From contig CAJYHN010000002.1 in NCBI GenBank assembly GCA_913774665.1, positions 62,001 through 126,000 on the forward strand: a stretch of DNA of 64,000 bases. Direction: 5' to 3'. The position numbers were made by a program, and so were the translations under genes. Below, piece after piece: positions 33,834 through 42,937 of the stretch (positions are counted from its first letter, which is position 1; the number at the start of each line of letters is the position of its first letter). The stretch comes from an uncultured Microbacterium sp. Its GTDB lineage: Bacteria; Actinomycetota; Actinomycetes; Actinomycetales; Microbacteriaceae. The notes under the pieces were generated by a model, which worked only from the letters and a program-made list of their open reading frames with translations, was not told where the DNA came from and did no database searches.

Positions 33834-35486
33834 TCAGGATGCCGTGAGTTCGGCGGCGAGCATCTCGCGCAGGGCCTTCTTGTCGATCTTGCCCACCTTG
33901 GTCAGGGGCAGTTCGTCGACGGTGACGAGGTGGTCGGGACGCTTGAAGGCGGCGACTCCCGAGGTGTCGAAGTGCTCCCGCACGGTGGCGAGATCGAGCT
34001 CGTGTCCCTCGTGCAGCACCGCGAACAGGCACACCGTCTCTCCGAGGGTGCCGTGCGGCATCGCCACGGCGGCCGCGAGTCGCACCGCGCGGAGTCCGTA
34101 CACGAGGTTCTCGACCTCCTCGGCCGAGATGTTCTCGCCTCCGCGGTTGATCATGTCCTTGCTGCGCCCCTCGACGACGAGGTTGCCGTCGGGGCGCTGC
34201 CGCACGATGTCGCCGGTGATGTAGAAGCCGTCGGAGGTGAAGGAGCGCGCGTTGGCCTCGGGGGCGTCGTAGTACCCACGCGGGGTGTACGGGCCGCGCG
34301 TCAGGAGGACGCCGGGCTCGCCCGGGGCGACCTCGCGTCCAGTCGTCTCATCGACCACGCGCAGTTCGTCGAGGTGCGAGACCGGTCGCCCCTGCGTGCC
34401 CACGATCACCTCGACGGGGTCGTCGAGGCGGGTGACGTTGATGAGTCCCTCGGCCATGCCGAACACTTGCTGCAGTGTTCCGGGGAGCCCGCGTACCACG
34501 CGCTCTGCGAGCTCGTCGGCGAGGCGGGCGCCGCCCACCTGGAGGACACGCAGGCTCCGCAGCGCGTCGACGCCCACGACGCCGGCGTGATCGAGCCACG
34601 AGGCGACGACGGCGGGAACCGCGGCGGTGTGTGTCACTCGGTGGCGTTCGATGGCCGCGAAGGCACGCTCGGGTCGGGGCGAGCCGAGGGGGACGACCGT
34701 GCCGCCGGCGATCAGCGTGCCCAGGATGCCGGGACACGCGAGGGGGAAGTTGTGTCCGATCGGCAGCGTCGCCAGGTACACCGTGTCGGCGTCGACGGCC
34801 GAAGGGAGAGCCGTGAGGACGAGGTTGCAGAGGTAGTCGTCGTGCGTGCGGGCGATGAGCTTGGGAAGGCCCGTCGTCCCGCCCGACAGCAGGAACACGG
34901 CCACGTCGGCGGCATCCGGGGTCGGAAGGGTGCGGCCGCGGGTCGTCTCGTCGGAGGGCGCGCACAGTGCGGTGAGGCCGACGGTGTCGGGCTGGTCGTG
35001 GTCGTCCGACAGGACGACGAGGTGGCGCACCGTCGGGTTCGACGCGCGCAGAGAACGGGCGAGTGCCAGGTGGTCGAAGTCGCGCAGGGTGTCGGGGGTG
35101 ACCAGTGCGACCGCCTCCGAGGCCGAGACGAGGTGTCGCAGCTCATGCTCGCGATGGGCGGGAAGGGCCATCACCGGCACGATCCCCACGCGCAGGCACG
35201 CGAGCGTCAGGACCACGAACGTCCAGTGGTTCGGCAGTTGCACGACGACGCGCTCGTCGGGGGCGAGGCCCCGGCCGATCAGGCGAGCGGCGCACGCCTC
35301 GACACGGTCGAGCAGGTCGGCGTAGGTCAGCGCGAGTTCGCCGTCGACGAGGGCGGTTCGGTCGGCGTTCGCCCGAGCGGAAGCGGCGAACGCGTCGCCC
35401 AGCGTGCGGCCCTGCCAGAGCCCCTCGGATCGGTACAGCTCGGCGACAGCGTCGGGCCAGGGCGTGATTCCCTCGCGTGTCTTCAT
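33834..35486 (-). CDS. Aryl-AMP/CoA ligase, probable salicylate-activating
   Basis: This 550-residue ANL-superfamily enzyme has FLLSGGTTGLPKLIARTHDDY (A3), a GMAEGLIN motif (A5), GFYITGD (A7), GRSKDMINRGGENISAEE (A8) and the C-terminal catalytic lysine in LTKVGKIDKKAL (A10). The sequence resembles 2,3-dihydroxybenzoate/salicylate-AMP ligases such as DhbE. Next to a salicylyl-CoA hydroxylase-like gene it most likely activates salicylate, as SdgA does in Streptomyces. No carrier-protein or siderophore gene is nearby. Its start overlaps the hydroxylase stop by four bases. Confidence 0.88.
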   Translation of the reverse strand: MKTREGITPWPDAVAELYRSEGLWQGRTLGDAFAASARANADRTALVDGELALTYADLLDRVEACAARLIGRGLAPDERVVVQLPNHWTFVVLTLACLRVGIVPVMALPAHREHELRHLVSASEAVALVTPDTLRDFDHLALARSLRASNPTVRHLVVLSDDHDQPDTVGLTALCAPSDETTRGRTLPTPDAADVAVFLLSGGTTGLPKLIARTHDDYLCNLVLTALPSAVDADTVYLATLPIGHNFPLACPGILGTLIAGGTVVPLGSPRPERAFAAIERHRVTHTAAVPAVVASWLDHAGVVGVDALRSLRVLQVGGARLADELAERVVRGLPGTLQQVFGMAEGLINVTRLDDPVEVIVGTQGRPVSHLDELRVVDETTGREVAPGEPGVLLTRGPYTPRGYYDAPEANARSFTSDGFYITGDIVRQRPDGNLVVEGRSKDMINRGGENISAEEVENLVYGLRAVRLAAAVAMPHGTLGETVCLFAVLHEGHELDLATVREHFDTSGVAAFKRPDHLVTVDELPLTKVGKIDKKALREMLAAELTAS

Positions 35487-36973
35487 CGCAGCACCGCGTC
35501 CGCACGGCCCGAGAGCACTAGGGTCATGGCGCGATCCTCGTCGCAGCCGGGTTCGTCGATGATCGCCGCCACGCCGTGACGCAGTCGTGCCGCCTCCGCG
35601 GTGAGCTGGCGGTCGAGTGCGCTCCCGCCGGTCACGAGCACCGCGGTGGCATCGCTCCGGGTGGCCAGCGCCGAGCGCACGGCGTCGTCGGGCCGGATGC
35701 CGTCACCCGCCGCGACCGTGACGACCGGGGGAAGATCCTCGCGGCCGACGACGCGTCGCTCGAGAAGACCCGCCACGGCGGACTCCAGGGGTGGCGCGCC
35801 ATGACGGCTCTGCCACCGGTCGAGCGCGCGGCGCACGGCCTCCGGATCGCGGCGAGCGATCTTCGTGGCTGGCAGAGCACGCGAGAAGAAGTGGAATCCG
35901 AACTGCCATGGTTCGAACGCGTGGAAGTAGGTGCCGAAGTTCTCCCACCACGACAGACTCGGCCGCGCGGCGCCCTGGATACGAGCCACCTGGGGTTGCC
36001 GCACGCTCTCGTACTCCCGGAACGCCGCGTCGACGTCGTCGGGATGCGCGGCGAGCGCGTCGGCGAGGGCGATGGCGTCTTCGAGCGACATCTTCGTGCC
36101 GCTGCCGACCGAGAAATGGGCCGTGTGCACCGCGTCGCCGAGCAGGGCGACGTTGCCGTGGTGCCAGCTCCGGGCGCGGATGGTGCGGAAGTTCCCCCAC
36201 CGCGAGTTGTTGCCGATGAGCCGTGCCCCGTCGATGAGGGGGCCGAAGATCTGCTCCAGGCGGTGCCTGCTGTGCTCGTCGCTCGGACCCGGGGGCGTGG
36301 CGGGGTCGAATCCGTCGAGTCCGGCCGCGCGCCACGTCTCTTCGTCGGTCTCGACGATGAAAGTCGACAGGCCCCCGCCGATCGGGTACGCGTGCGCCGC
36401 GAACACGCCGGGCACGGCATCGGGGAGCCCGTCGACATGGGTGTGCAGGAACGTCAGGCCCGGGAACGGCTGGTCGGTGGCGAACCAGATGAACTTCGCC
36501 GCCGCCGTCTCGTACGTCACCCCCAGGGTGTCGTCACCGATCGCGGCACGCGTCTGAGAGTTCGCGCCGTCGGCGGCGACGATCACGTCGTAGTCGCCGA
36601 GCTCGTCGATGCGCCGGGGGTCGGAGAAGTGCAGGTGGGCGCCGGCCTCGGTGGCTCGTCGCTGGAGGGCGGCGAGCAGATCTTTGCGCAGAACGGCTCC
36701 CATGCCGTTGCCGCCGAAGGTCATCGTCTCGCCCTTCGCGGTGACCCGGATGATGTCCCACCGCACCCCCGATGCATCGAGGGTTTCGCGCAGGGCCGAG
36801 TCGGCGGCATCCACCCCGTTCTGGGTCGCGTCCGAGAAGACCACGCCGAAGCCGAAGGCCTCGTCGGGCCGGTTGCGCTCGAACAGGTCCACATGGGCGC
36901 CGGGCACGTTCCGTGCGGCCAGAGCGGCGAACAGCAGTCCGCCCGGACCGCCTCCGATGATCGCGATACGCAT
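35483..36973 (-). CDS. FAD-dependent monooxygenase, probable salicylyl-CoA 5-hydroxylase
   Basis: This 496-residue flavoprotein starts IAIIGGGPGGLLFAALA (FAD-binding GxGxxG), has the second motif YDVIVAADGANSQTR, and GNVALLGDAVHTAHFSVGSGTKMSLEDAI for the FAD ribityl site. The FSVGSGTKM form is characteristic of SdgC/anthraniloyl-CoA monooxygenase-type hydroxylases that act on CoA thioesters. It would convert salicylyl-CoA to gentisyl-CoA. It lacks a fused ene-reductase domain, in contrast to longer anthraniloyl-CoA enzymes. GAGGAGG lies eight bases before the ATG. First gene of the leftward operon. Confidence 0.88.
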   Translation of the reverse strand: MRIAIIGGGPGGLLFAALAARNVPGAHVDLFERNRPDEAFGFGVVFSDATQNGVDAADSALRETLDASGVRWDIIRVTAKGETMTFGGNGMGAVLRKDLLAALQRRATEAGAHLHFSDPRRIDELGDYDVIVAADGANSQTRAAIGDDTLGVTYETAAAKFIWFATDQPFPGLTFLHTHVDGLPDAVPGVFAAHAYPIGGGLSTFIVETDEETWRAAGLDGFDPATPPGPSDEHSRHRLEQIFGPLIDGARLIGNNSRWGNFRTIRARSWHHGNVALLGDAVHTAHFSVGSGTKMSLEDAIALADALAAHPDDVDAAFREYESVRQPQVARIQGAARPSLSWWENFGTYFHAFEPWQFGFHFFSRALPATKIARRDPEAVRRALDRWQSRHGAPPLESAVAGLLERRVVGREDLPPVVTVAAGDGIRPDDAVRSALATRSDATAVLVTGGSALDRQLTAEAARLRHGVAAIIDEPGCDEDRAMTLVLSGRADAVLR

Positions 36974-37051
36974 GTCAGCCTCCTCGCTGAAGATGTCGAA
37001 CCGTCACGACGAGATGAGTATGCAACACAAATCGGTCCTGCACCATATCTT

Positions 37052-37074
37052 CGTTACATTCGCGTCCGGTAACG
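37052..37074. promoter_or_regulatory. Inverted repeat upstream of the PaaX-type regulator
   Basis: CGTTAC (37052..37057) and GTAACG (37069..37074) are inverted with 11 bases between and lie seven bases before the regulator ATG, between it and the divergent hydroxylase operon. It is a likely autoregulatory site. The nearby CAACACAAATCGG (37022-37034) resembles TAACACATCGG at the dioxygenase promoter (near 30262). Confidence 0.6.
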
Positions 37075-37081
37075 TTCTCGC

Positions 37082-37918
37082 ATGCGCCCCCGTTCCCTCG
37101 TCTTCACTCTCTTCGGGGACTACTTCCGGTACTGCGGAGACGGGGAGGTGCCGCTGCGCGGACTGAGCGACGTCCTCCAGCTCTTCGACATCGAGCCGGC
37201 CACCACCCGGGTGGTGATGTCGCGCCTGCGCGCCGAGGGCTGGTTCGAGACCCGCCGCGACGGGCGGCTCACGACCTACCTGCTGTCGCCGAAGTCCTGG
37301 GATCTGCTCGACGAGGGGCGCGAGCGCATCTTCCGGCACGTGTCGGGCGAGTGGGGTGGCGAGTGGACCCTCATCGCGACGCGCGCCGGCGATCGCTCGG
37401 CCCGCGACGAGATGCGCAAGCACCTCACCTGGCTCGGCTTCGGGCAACTGCAGCCCGCGATCTGGGTCGCTCCCGGCGACCGTCTGGCGGCTGCGCGAGA
37501 GCTGATGGATGCCAACGGGGTGGGGTCCGATGTCCTTCTGAGCCGCAGCGGGGACCTCACCCACGACCGCTCGATCGCCGCGCGCGGATGGGATCTCGAC
37601 GCACTCGACGCGCACTACGCCGCGTTCGCCGCCCGACACGACATCGCCACGACCGAAGGGGCGGACGCCGCCCTGATCGCGCGCGTGCGCCTGACCGACG
37701 ACTACCGTCGTTTCCCCTTCACCGATCCGGACCTGCCGGCGGCGCTGCTGCCGGAGGGATGGAGCGCCCCGCACGCCCATGCCGTTTTCGTTCGCCGGCA
37801 CGGCGAGCTGCGCGCCGAGGCGACCGCGACGATCGAGCGTCTCACCGGGATGACGGTGAACGGTGCGCACCGGGCGTTCCTCGAGGGAGGGGCGGTGGGA
37901 TACACGCGAGCGGAGTGA
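37082..37918 (+). CDS. PaaX-family transcription regulator
   Basis: This 278-residue protein has the PaaX winged helix near its start (SLVFTLFGDYFRYCGDGEV, then TTRVVMSRLRAEGWFE), the central PaaX domain (WTLIATRAGDRSARDEM, WVAPGD) and the C-terminal segment ending in GMTVNGAHRAFL. PaaX proteins are aryl-CoA-responsive repressors of phenylacetate genes. Beside aryl-CoA ligase and hydroxylase genes this one probably senses salicylyl-CoA or gentisyl-CoA; that is inference. It is divergent from the hydroxylase operon. Confidence 0.92.
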   Translation: MRPRSLVFTLFGDYFRYCGDGEVPLRGLSDVLQLFDIEPATTRVVMSRLRAEGWFETRRDGRLTTYLLSPKSWDLLDEGRERIFRHVSGEWGGEWTLIATRAGDRSARDEMRKHLTWLGFGQLQPAIWVAPGDRLAAARELMDANGVGSDVLLSRSGDLTHDRSIAARGWDLDALDAHYAAFAARHDIATTEGADAALIARVRLTDDYRRFPFTDPDLPAALLPEGWSAPHAHAVFVRRHGELRAEATATIERLTGMTVNGAHRAFLEGGAVGYTRAE

Positions 37919-37945
37919 TCGTGCCGAGGACGAGCGCGCGGGAGG

Positions 37946-38794
37946 TCAGAGCGGGTCCGGAAGCCGCTCGGCGAACGCCCGCAGCACGTCGGTCGTCCCG
38001 CCGTCGATCTTCACGGCCGCGCGGCGGTCGGCGCGGGTCTCGCCACGGTTGATGATGACGACGGGCAGGCGGCGACGGCGCGCGCGCTCCACCAGCCGGA
38101 TACCGGAGTTCACCACGAGCGACGACCCCGCGATGACGAGGGCGTCGCTCGCGTGCACGAGCTGCTCGGCCTCGCGGAACTTCTCGACCGGGATGTACTC
38201 GCCGAAGAACACGACGTCGGGCTTGAGCGTGCCCCCGCACACCGAGCACGTGGGCACGACGAAACCGTCGGCGGACGCGGGCGTCACGTCCCCGTCGGGT
38301 CCGAGCTCGACGTTCTCGGGAAGACTGATCCACGGATTGTCGGCCTCGACCCGCTCGGCCAGATCGCGGCGGTCGAACACCTGACCGCACTGCAGGCAGC
38401 CCACGCGGCGCATCGTGCCGTGCAGCTCGACGACACGGCTGCTCCCGGCGCGCACGTGCAGGCCGTCGACGTTCTGCGTGATCACGCCGTTGGCGACTCC
38501 GGCGGACTCGAGATCGGCGAGGGCGCGATGACCGTCGTTCGGCCGTGCGGCGGCGAACACCTTCCACCCCAGGTGGCTGCCCACCCAGTAGCGACGCCGC
38601 GCGTCGGCGCTCGAGAGGAACTGCTGCGCCGTCATCGGCGTGCGAGTGGGAGCGCCCTTCCCGCGATAGTCGGGGATCCCCGAATCGGTCGACACGCCCG
38701 CGCCGGTGAGAACGGCGATCCTGCGCCCGGCGAGGACCTCGACGGCACGATCGACGGATGCCGAGAACTCGGCATCCTGCACCGTGTCGGTCAT
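37946..38794 (-). CDS. Sir2-family NAD-dependent protein deacylase
   Basis: This 282-residue sirtuin has [15 protein letters not shown] (NAD-binding), TQNVDGLH, the catalytic His in ELHGTMRR, two zinc Cys pairs (CLQCG and CSVCG), and VFFGEYIP. An insertion of about 25 residues lies between the Cys pairs. It removes acyl groups from lysine using NAD, with tyrosine/arginine desuccinylase determinants not obvious. GGAGGTGCGC precedes the ATG. It ends 27 bases from the convergent PaaX gene. Confidence 0.92.
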   Translation of the reverse strand: MTDTVQDAEFSASVDRAVEVLAGRRIAVLTGAGVSTDSGIPDYRGKGAPTRTPMTAQQFLSSADARRRYWVGSHLGWKVFAAARPNDGHRALADLESAGVANGVITQNVDGLHVRAGSSRVVELHGTMRRVGCLQCGQVFDRRDLAERVEADNPWISLPENVELGPDGDVTPASADGFVVPTCSVCGGTLKPDVVFFGEYIPVEKFREAEQLVHASDALVIAGSSLVVNSGIRLVERARRRRLPVVIINRGETRADRRAAVKIDGGTTDVLRAFAERLPDPL

Positions 38795-38923
38795 GCGCAC
38801 CTCCGTCGCATCGAGTCTATGGCGGGCCGTCGACACCGGCTCGCGCGCGCAGCCCGTCCCCGTCCCGTCGTCGTCGACGGGTCCGTGTCGCGGGGAGGCG
38901 CGCTCGAAAGGGAGACTGGGGGA

Positions 38924-40126
38924 ATGAGCTCCTTCCCCCGGCCCGCCATGCTCGACGTCACCTCCCTTCGCCGCGTGCGTCCGTGGGGCGGTGATCTCGT
39001 CGACATCGCCATCGAGGGGGGACGGATCACCGCGATCACCCCCGCCGCCGCCGACCCCATCGGCATCCGGGAATTCGACGGACGCGGACTGCTCGCCCTT
39101 CCGGGCCTCGTGAACGCCCACGCGCACGTGGACAAGTCGTGGTGGGGACTGCCGTGGCAGTCGTACGGCGGCGAGGGGTCGACCGAGGGGCGCATCCGAC
39201 ACGAACGGGAGCAGCGCGAGGCGCTCGGCATCCCCTCGGTCGAACGCTCCGCAGTCGTGCTCCGCGAGCTCGTCCGGCAGGGGACGACCGCGATCCGCAC
39301 CCACGTCGACGTCGACACCGGGGTGGGCCTGCGCGGGATCGAGGCGGTCGAAGAAGCCGTCGCCGCCTACGGAGGCGCCCTCGACGTGCAGATCGTGGCC
39401 TTCCCGCAGGATGGGGTGCTCCGACGCCCGGGCGTCCTCCAGCTCCTGCGCGAGGCCGCGGGCCGCGACAGCGTCACGGGGATCGGTGGCCTCGATCCCG
39501 CGTCGATCGACCGCGACCCGGTGGGACAGATCGACGCCCTGACCGCGCTCGCCGTCGAAACCGGGGTCGACCTCGACATCCATCTGCACGATCCCGCCGA
39601 GCTCGGCGCGTTCCAGATCGAGCTGCTCATCGAACGCACGCAGCGCCGGGGACTCGGCGGACGGGTGAACATCGCCCACGGGTTCGCCGTCGCCCAGCTC
39701 GACCCCGCGCGTCGGCGCGACCTGCTCGCCGCGATGGGCGCGGCCGGCGTCTCGATGACCACCGTCGCCCCGCTGCGTCTGGCGCAGCTTCCCCTCGCCG
39801 AGCTCGACGCGGCCGGCGTCCGGTTGGGGCTCGGCACCGACGGCATCCGGGATCTCTGGAGCCCCTTCGGCACCGGGGACACGCTCGGCATCGCCTGGCA
39901 GTACGCCCGCGCGGGAGGGCTCGTGCACGACGAGGAGCTGCTCCGCGTCGTCGAGCTCGCCACCCGCGCGGGGGCGTGGGCGATCGGTCGAGAGGTGCAC
40001 GACCTCGTCGAGGGGGCGCGCGCCGACATCGTCCTCGTGGATGCCGAGAACCCCATGGACGCGCTCGTCCGTCAGCCCGAGCGGGCACTGGTGATCGCCG
40101 GGGGTCGGGCGCTGCACGTGGCGTGA
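38924..40126 (+). CDS. Amidohydrolase, cytosine deaminase-like
   Basis: This 400-residue metal-dependent amidohydrolase has metal site NAHAHVDKSWWG (HxHxDK, as in CodA), THVDVDTG, HLHDPAELG, NIAHGFA and GTDGIRDLWSPFGTGD, each aligned with cytosine deaminase landmarks. It probably deaminates a pyrimidine or related amino-heterocycle in the cytoplasm. The ATG at 38924 is preceded by GGGGG, with GGAG slightly farther. No transporter or regulator is adjacent. Divergent from the sirtuin. Confidence 0.87.
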   Translation: MSSFPRPAMLDVTSLRRVRPWGGDLVDIAIEGGRITAITPAAADPIGIREFDGRGLLALPGLVNAHAHVDKSWWGLPWQSYGGEGSTEGRIRHEREQREALGIPSVERSAVVLRELVRQGTTAIRTHVDVDTGVGLRGIEAVEEAVAAYGGALDVQIVAFPQDGVLRRPGVLQLLREAAGRDSVTGIGGLDPASIDRDPVGQIDALTALAVETGVDLDIHLHDPAELGAFQIELLIERTQRRGLGGRVNIAHGFAVAQLDPARRRDLLAAMGAAGVSMTTVAPLRLAQLPLAELDAAGVRLGLGTDGIRDLWSPFGTGDTLGIAWQYARAGGLVHDEELLRVVELATRAGAWAIGREVHDLVEGARADIVLVDAENPMDALVRQPERALVIAGGRALHVA

Positions 40127-40281
40127 GGACGGGCGTACGCGGACAGGCGAGGCCCTCGCTCCCCGGGTGAGTGTCCACGACATCCGGAGGGCGTCGAGTT
40201 TCATCCGGGTGGTGGGGACGCTCAGCGCCGGGGCGGGCGCCCGCGACGCTGCGCGGGAAGACGTGCTGGGAGGATAGGGGA

Positions 40282-41091
40282 ATGCCCGTCATCGCCCTCG
40301 ACTCCGCCGACGACCCGCGCCTCGCCGACTACCGCGATCTCACGGACGTCTCGCTCCGGCGAGTGTCGGAGCCGGCCGGCGGGCTCTACATCGCCGAGTC
40401 GTCAAAGGTTCTCGACCGCGCCCTCCGTGCGGGGCACCGGCCGCGCTCCGTCCTCGTGCAGGAGAAGTTCCTCGCCGACGCGCTCGCCCTCGTCGGTGAG
40501 GACGCCGAGATCTACGTCGTCGCGGCCGAGATCGCCGAACAGGTGACGGGGTACACCGTGCACCGGGGGCTCCTGGCCTCCATGCATCGCCCCGCGCTGG
40601 CATCCGTCGAAGAGATCGTGCGCGACGCACGGCTCGTCGTCGTTCTCGAAGACGTGGTCGATCACACCAACGTCGGAGCCGCGTTCCGTTCGGCGGCGGC
40701 CCTCGGCGCCGACGCGGTGCTCGTCACGCCCCGCTGCGCCGACCCGCTGTATCGACGCAGCGTCCGCGTCAGCATGGGCACCGTCTTCCAGGTGCCGTGG
40801 ACGCGACTGCCGGAGTGGTCGGATGCCGCACCCCTGCTGCACGACGCCGGATTCCACCTCGCCGCACTGGCGCTGTCGGACGACGCGGTGACCCTCGACG
40901 CCTTCTCCGCCGCGGGGCACGAGCGTGTCGCCCTGCTCATGGGATCCGAGGGCGACGGACTCAGCCGGGGCGCGCTCGCCGCGGCGGACACCGTCGTGAC
41001 GATTCCGATGGCCGGGGGAGTGGACTCGCTCAACGTCGCCGCGGCGAGCGCGGTGGCGCTGTGGGAGCTGGGGCGCGGACGCCGAGCCTGA
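40282..41091 (+). CDS. SpoU/TrmH-family RNA 2'-O-methyltransferase
   Basis: This 269-residue protein has an N-terminal substrate-binding domain (IAESSKVLDRALRAG) and a C-terminal SPOUT knot with LEDVVDHTNVGAAFRSAAALGADAVL (motif 1), LLMGSEGDGLS (motif 2) and VTIPMAGGVDSLNVAAASAVALWEL (motif 3). It methylates a ribose in rRNA or tRNA using S-adenosylmethionine; the target base is not predictable. The ATG follows GGGAGGATAGGGG, which supplies the ribosome site. Confidence 0.92.
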   Translation: MPVIALDSADDPRLADYRDLTDVSLRRVSEPAGGLYIAESSKVLDRALRAGHRPRSVLVQEKFLADALALVGEDAEIYVVAAEIAEQVTGYTVHRGLLASMHRPALASVEEIVRDARLVVVLEDVVDHTNVGAAFRSAAALGADAVLVTPRCADPLYRRSVRVSMGTVFQVPWTRLPEWSDAAPLLHDAGFHLAALALSDDAVTLDAFSAAGHERVALLMGSEGDGLSRGALAAADTVVTIPMAGGVDSLNVAAASAVALWELGRGRRA

Positions 41092-41145
41092 GGCGGGGAC
41101 CGCGAACCGGCTCAGCCGGTCGGGCCCTCGGATCCGCTCGCGCGG

Positions 41146-41826
41146 TCAGCCGCGCGGAGAGCCCTGGCGCAGGATGCGTTCCGACGCGGCGGCGGCACGG
41201 ACGCGGCCGTCGTCGTCGGCTTCGAGCCGGGTGAGCACGTCGTCGGACAGCCCCTCGTGGCCCGCGAGGTACCAGCGCTCCACGACGGAGCCGTCTGCGG
41301 CGACCCTCCGATCGCGCGCATCGTCGGGGGGCAGACCCTCGTCGGGGGTATCGGCGCGCGAGAGCGCGAGCTGCAGATGCGCGGGGAGCGCGCCCGGCCC
41401 GGCCGCCGTCTCGGGGGCCGTGTACAGCGACACGACGACTCCGCGACCCGACCACAGCAGCCAGTCGATCTCGTCGGACTGCCAGCGATGATCATCGACC
41501 GACCAGGTCGACCAGTCCGGCCCCTCGGTGTCGAGCGACCACCGGTTGCCGCCCTCGACGAGGACGGCAGCGATCGCGAGCGCCGCGGTGCGGACCGCGT
41601 CATCGTCGCCGACGAGGAACGCGGAGAGACCGGGTGCCCAGGCGGACGAGACGATGTCCCACCCGTCGGCGCCGAACCGTCCGCTCTCGACCTCGGGCGT
41701 CCACCCCGCGTCGGTCAGCCCCTCGGCGAGTCCCTCGGCGTCGCGGAGGAGGGTGTCGGCGTCGGCCGCGTCGAGGAGGGCGAGGACGGCGTGCGGCAGG
41801 ACCGCGGCGGGATCCACGGGCGTCAC
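41146..41826 (-). CDS. Hypothetical protein
   Basis: This 226-residue acidic protein has no signal peptide or membrane helix. The N-terminal two thirds are Trp/Asp-rich (EGPDWSTWSVDDHRW, DEIDWLLWSGRGVVV). The last 45 residues (HEGLSDDVLTRLEADDDGRVRAAAASERIL) look like one leucine-rich-variant or HEAT-type helical repeat. I do not recognise the family as a whole. The GTG overlaps the stop of the upstream SGNH esterase gene, so the two are translationally coupled. Confidence 0.75.
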   Translation of the reverse strand: MTPVDPAAVLPHAVLALLDAADADTLLRDAEGLAEGLTDAGWTPEVESGRFGADGWDIVSSAWAPGLSAFLVGDDDAVRTAALAIAAVLVEGGNRWSLDTEGPDWSTWSVDDHRWQSDEIDWLLWSGRGVVVSLYTAPETAAGPGALPAHLQLALSRADTPDEGLPPDDARDRRVAADGSVVERWYLAGHEGLSDDVLTRLEADDDGRVRAAAASERILRQGSPRG

Positions 41827-42683
41827 ACCTGCGACTCGCGGGAGCCCGCGGCATCCCGGCCCGGGGCGAGGGTCACCACCGGGAGCGGCTCGGGGCGCTT
41901 GGGCTGAATGTGGTCGCCGGATGACTGGTGCCGCAGGCGCCTCAGCACCCAGGGCATGAGGTACTCGCGCGCCCACACGAAGTCCTTCTCGCGGGCGGCG
42001 CGCCACGTCGTGATCGCCCTGGTCTCGGCCTTCATCGGTTCGAGGTCGTTGGGCACGTTGAGGGCGCGCAGCACCATGCGGGCGACCTCGTGATGACCGA
42101 GAGAGTTGTAGTGCAGGCGGTCGTCGTCGAAGAAGCGCATGTCCTGCACCTCTTTCAGACCCCACTGGTCGGCGACGACGCAGTCGTAGCGATCGGCGAT
42201 CGAGCGGATGTTCTCGTTGTAGATCGCGACCTTGCCCCGGATGCCGCGGAACACCGGCGTGAACTCGGTGTCGACCGCCGTGAAGACGACGACGGTGGCC
42301 CCGCTGGCGCTCAGACGCGCAACAGCGTCTTCGAACTGCCGCGACACGGCGTCTGGGTCGCTGCCCGGGCGGATGACGTCGTTGCCCCCGGCGGAGATGG
42401 TGATGAGGTCGGGCTTGAGCGCGAGCGCCGGTTCGATCTGGTCGGCGACGATCTGCGCGATGAGCTTTCCGCGCACCGCCAGGTTGGCATAGGCGAAATC
42501 GTCGACCTGCGCGCCGAGTACCTCGGCGACGCGGTCGGCCCACCCCCGGTGACCGCCGTCGGGCAACGGGTCGCCGATTCCCTCGGTGAACGAGTCGCCG
42601 AGGGCGACGTAGCGGCGCCACGGGTGGGGGCCGGGGTTGTCGGATGCGGAAGGGGTGCGGGGCGAGTGCGGATCGAGTGTCAT
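41823..42683 (-). CDS. SGNH/GDSL hydrolase
   Basis: This 286-residue SGNH hydrolase has block I VALGDSFTEGIG with the catalytic Ser, block II Gly in the LAVRGKL segment, block III SAGGNDV, and block V DRLHYNSLGHHEVAR with the catalytic Asp/His. It has no signal peptide, so it acts in the cytoplasm on an unknown ester. GGAGG seven bases upstream supports the ATG at 42683. The following hypothetical gene is coupled by GTGA. Confidence 0.9.
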   Translation of the reverse strand: MTLDPHSPRTPSASDNPGPHPWRRYVALGDSFTEGIGDPLPDGGHRGWADRVAEVLGAQVDDFAYANLAVRGKLIAQIVADQIEPALALKPDLITISAGGNDVIRPGSDPDAVSRQFEDAVARLSASGATVVVFTAVDTEFTPVFRGIRGKVAIYNENIRSIADRYDCVVADQWGLKEVQDMRFFDDDRLHYNSLGHHEVARMVLRALNVPNDLEPMKAETRAITTWRAAREKDFVWAREYLMPWVLRRLRHQSSGDHIQPKRPEPLPVVTLAPGRDAAGSRESQV

Positions 42684-42937
42684 CGAAACCTCCGGCTTCC
42701 ACGGTACCCCCGGCCTCCGACACCGCGAGAGAGCCGGGGGAGAGAGCCGGGCGTGAGAGGCAGCGGCATCCGCACCTGCACGAACGCGATTTCGTCGGAT
42801 GAACGCGGTCCGCGCGCGTTTCTCGACGCGGATCGCGTTTATGGCCGGTGGCGCGACGTATCCGCCTCCGGGTCGGGCGTGGCGGGCTCCGCTGTCGCCT
42901 ATCGTTGATGTTCGCGCTCGCGAAGGATGGAGGTTCG

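Noticed and set aside
38153-38923. Plus-strand extension of the amidohydrolase by 257 codons
   Set aside because: It would run antisense through the sirtuin gene; the ATG at 38924 has a ribosome site and begins at the family's normal N-terminus.
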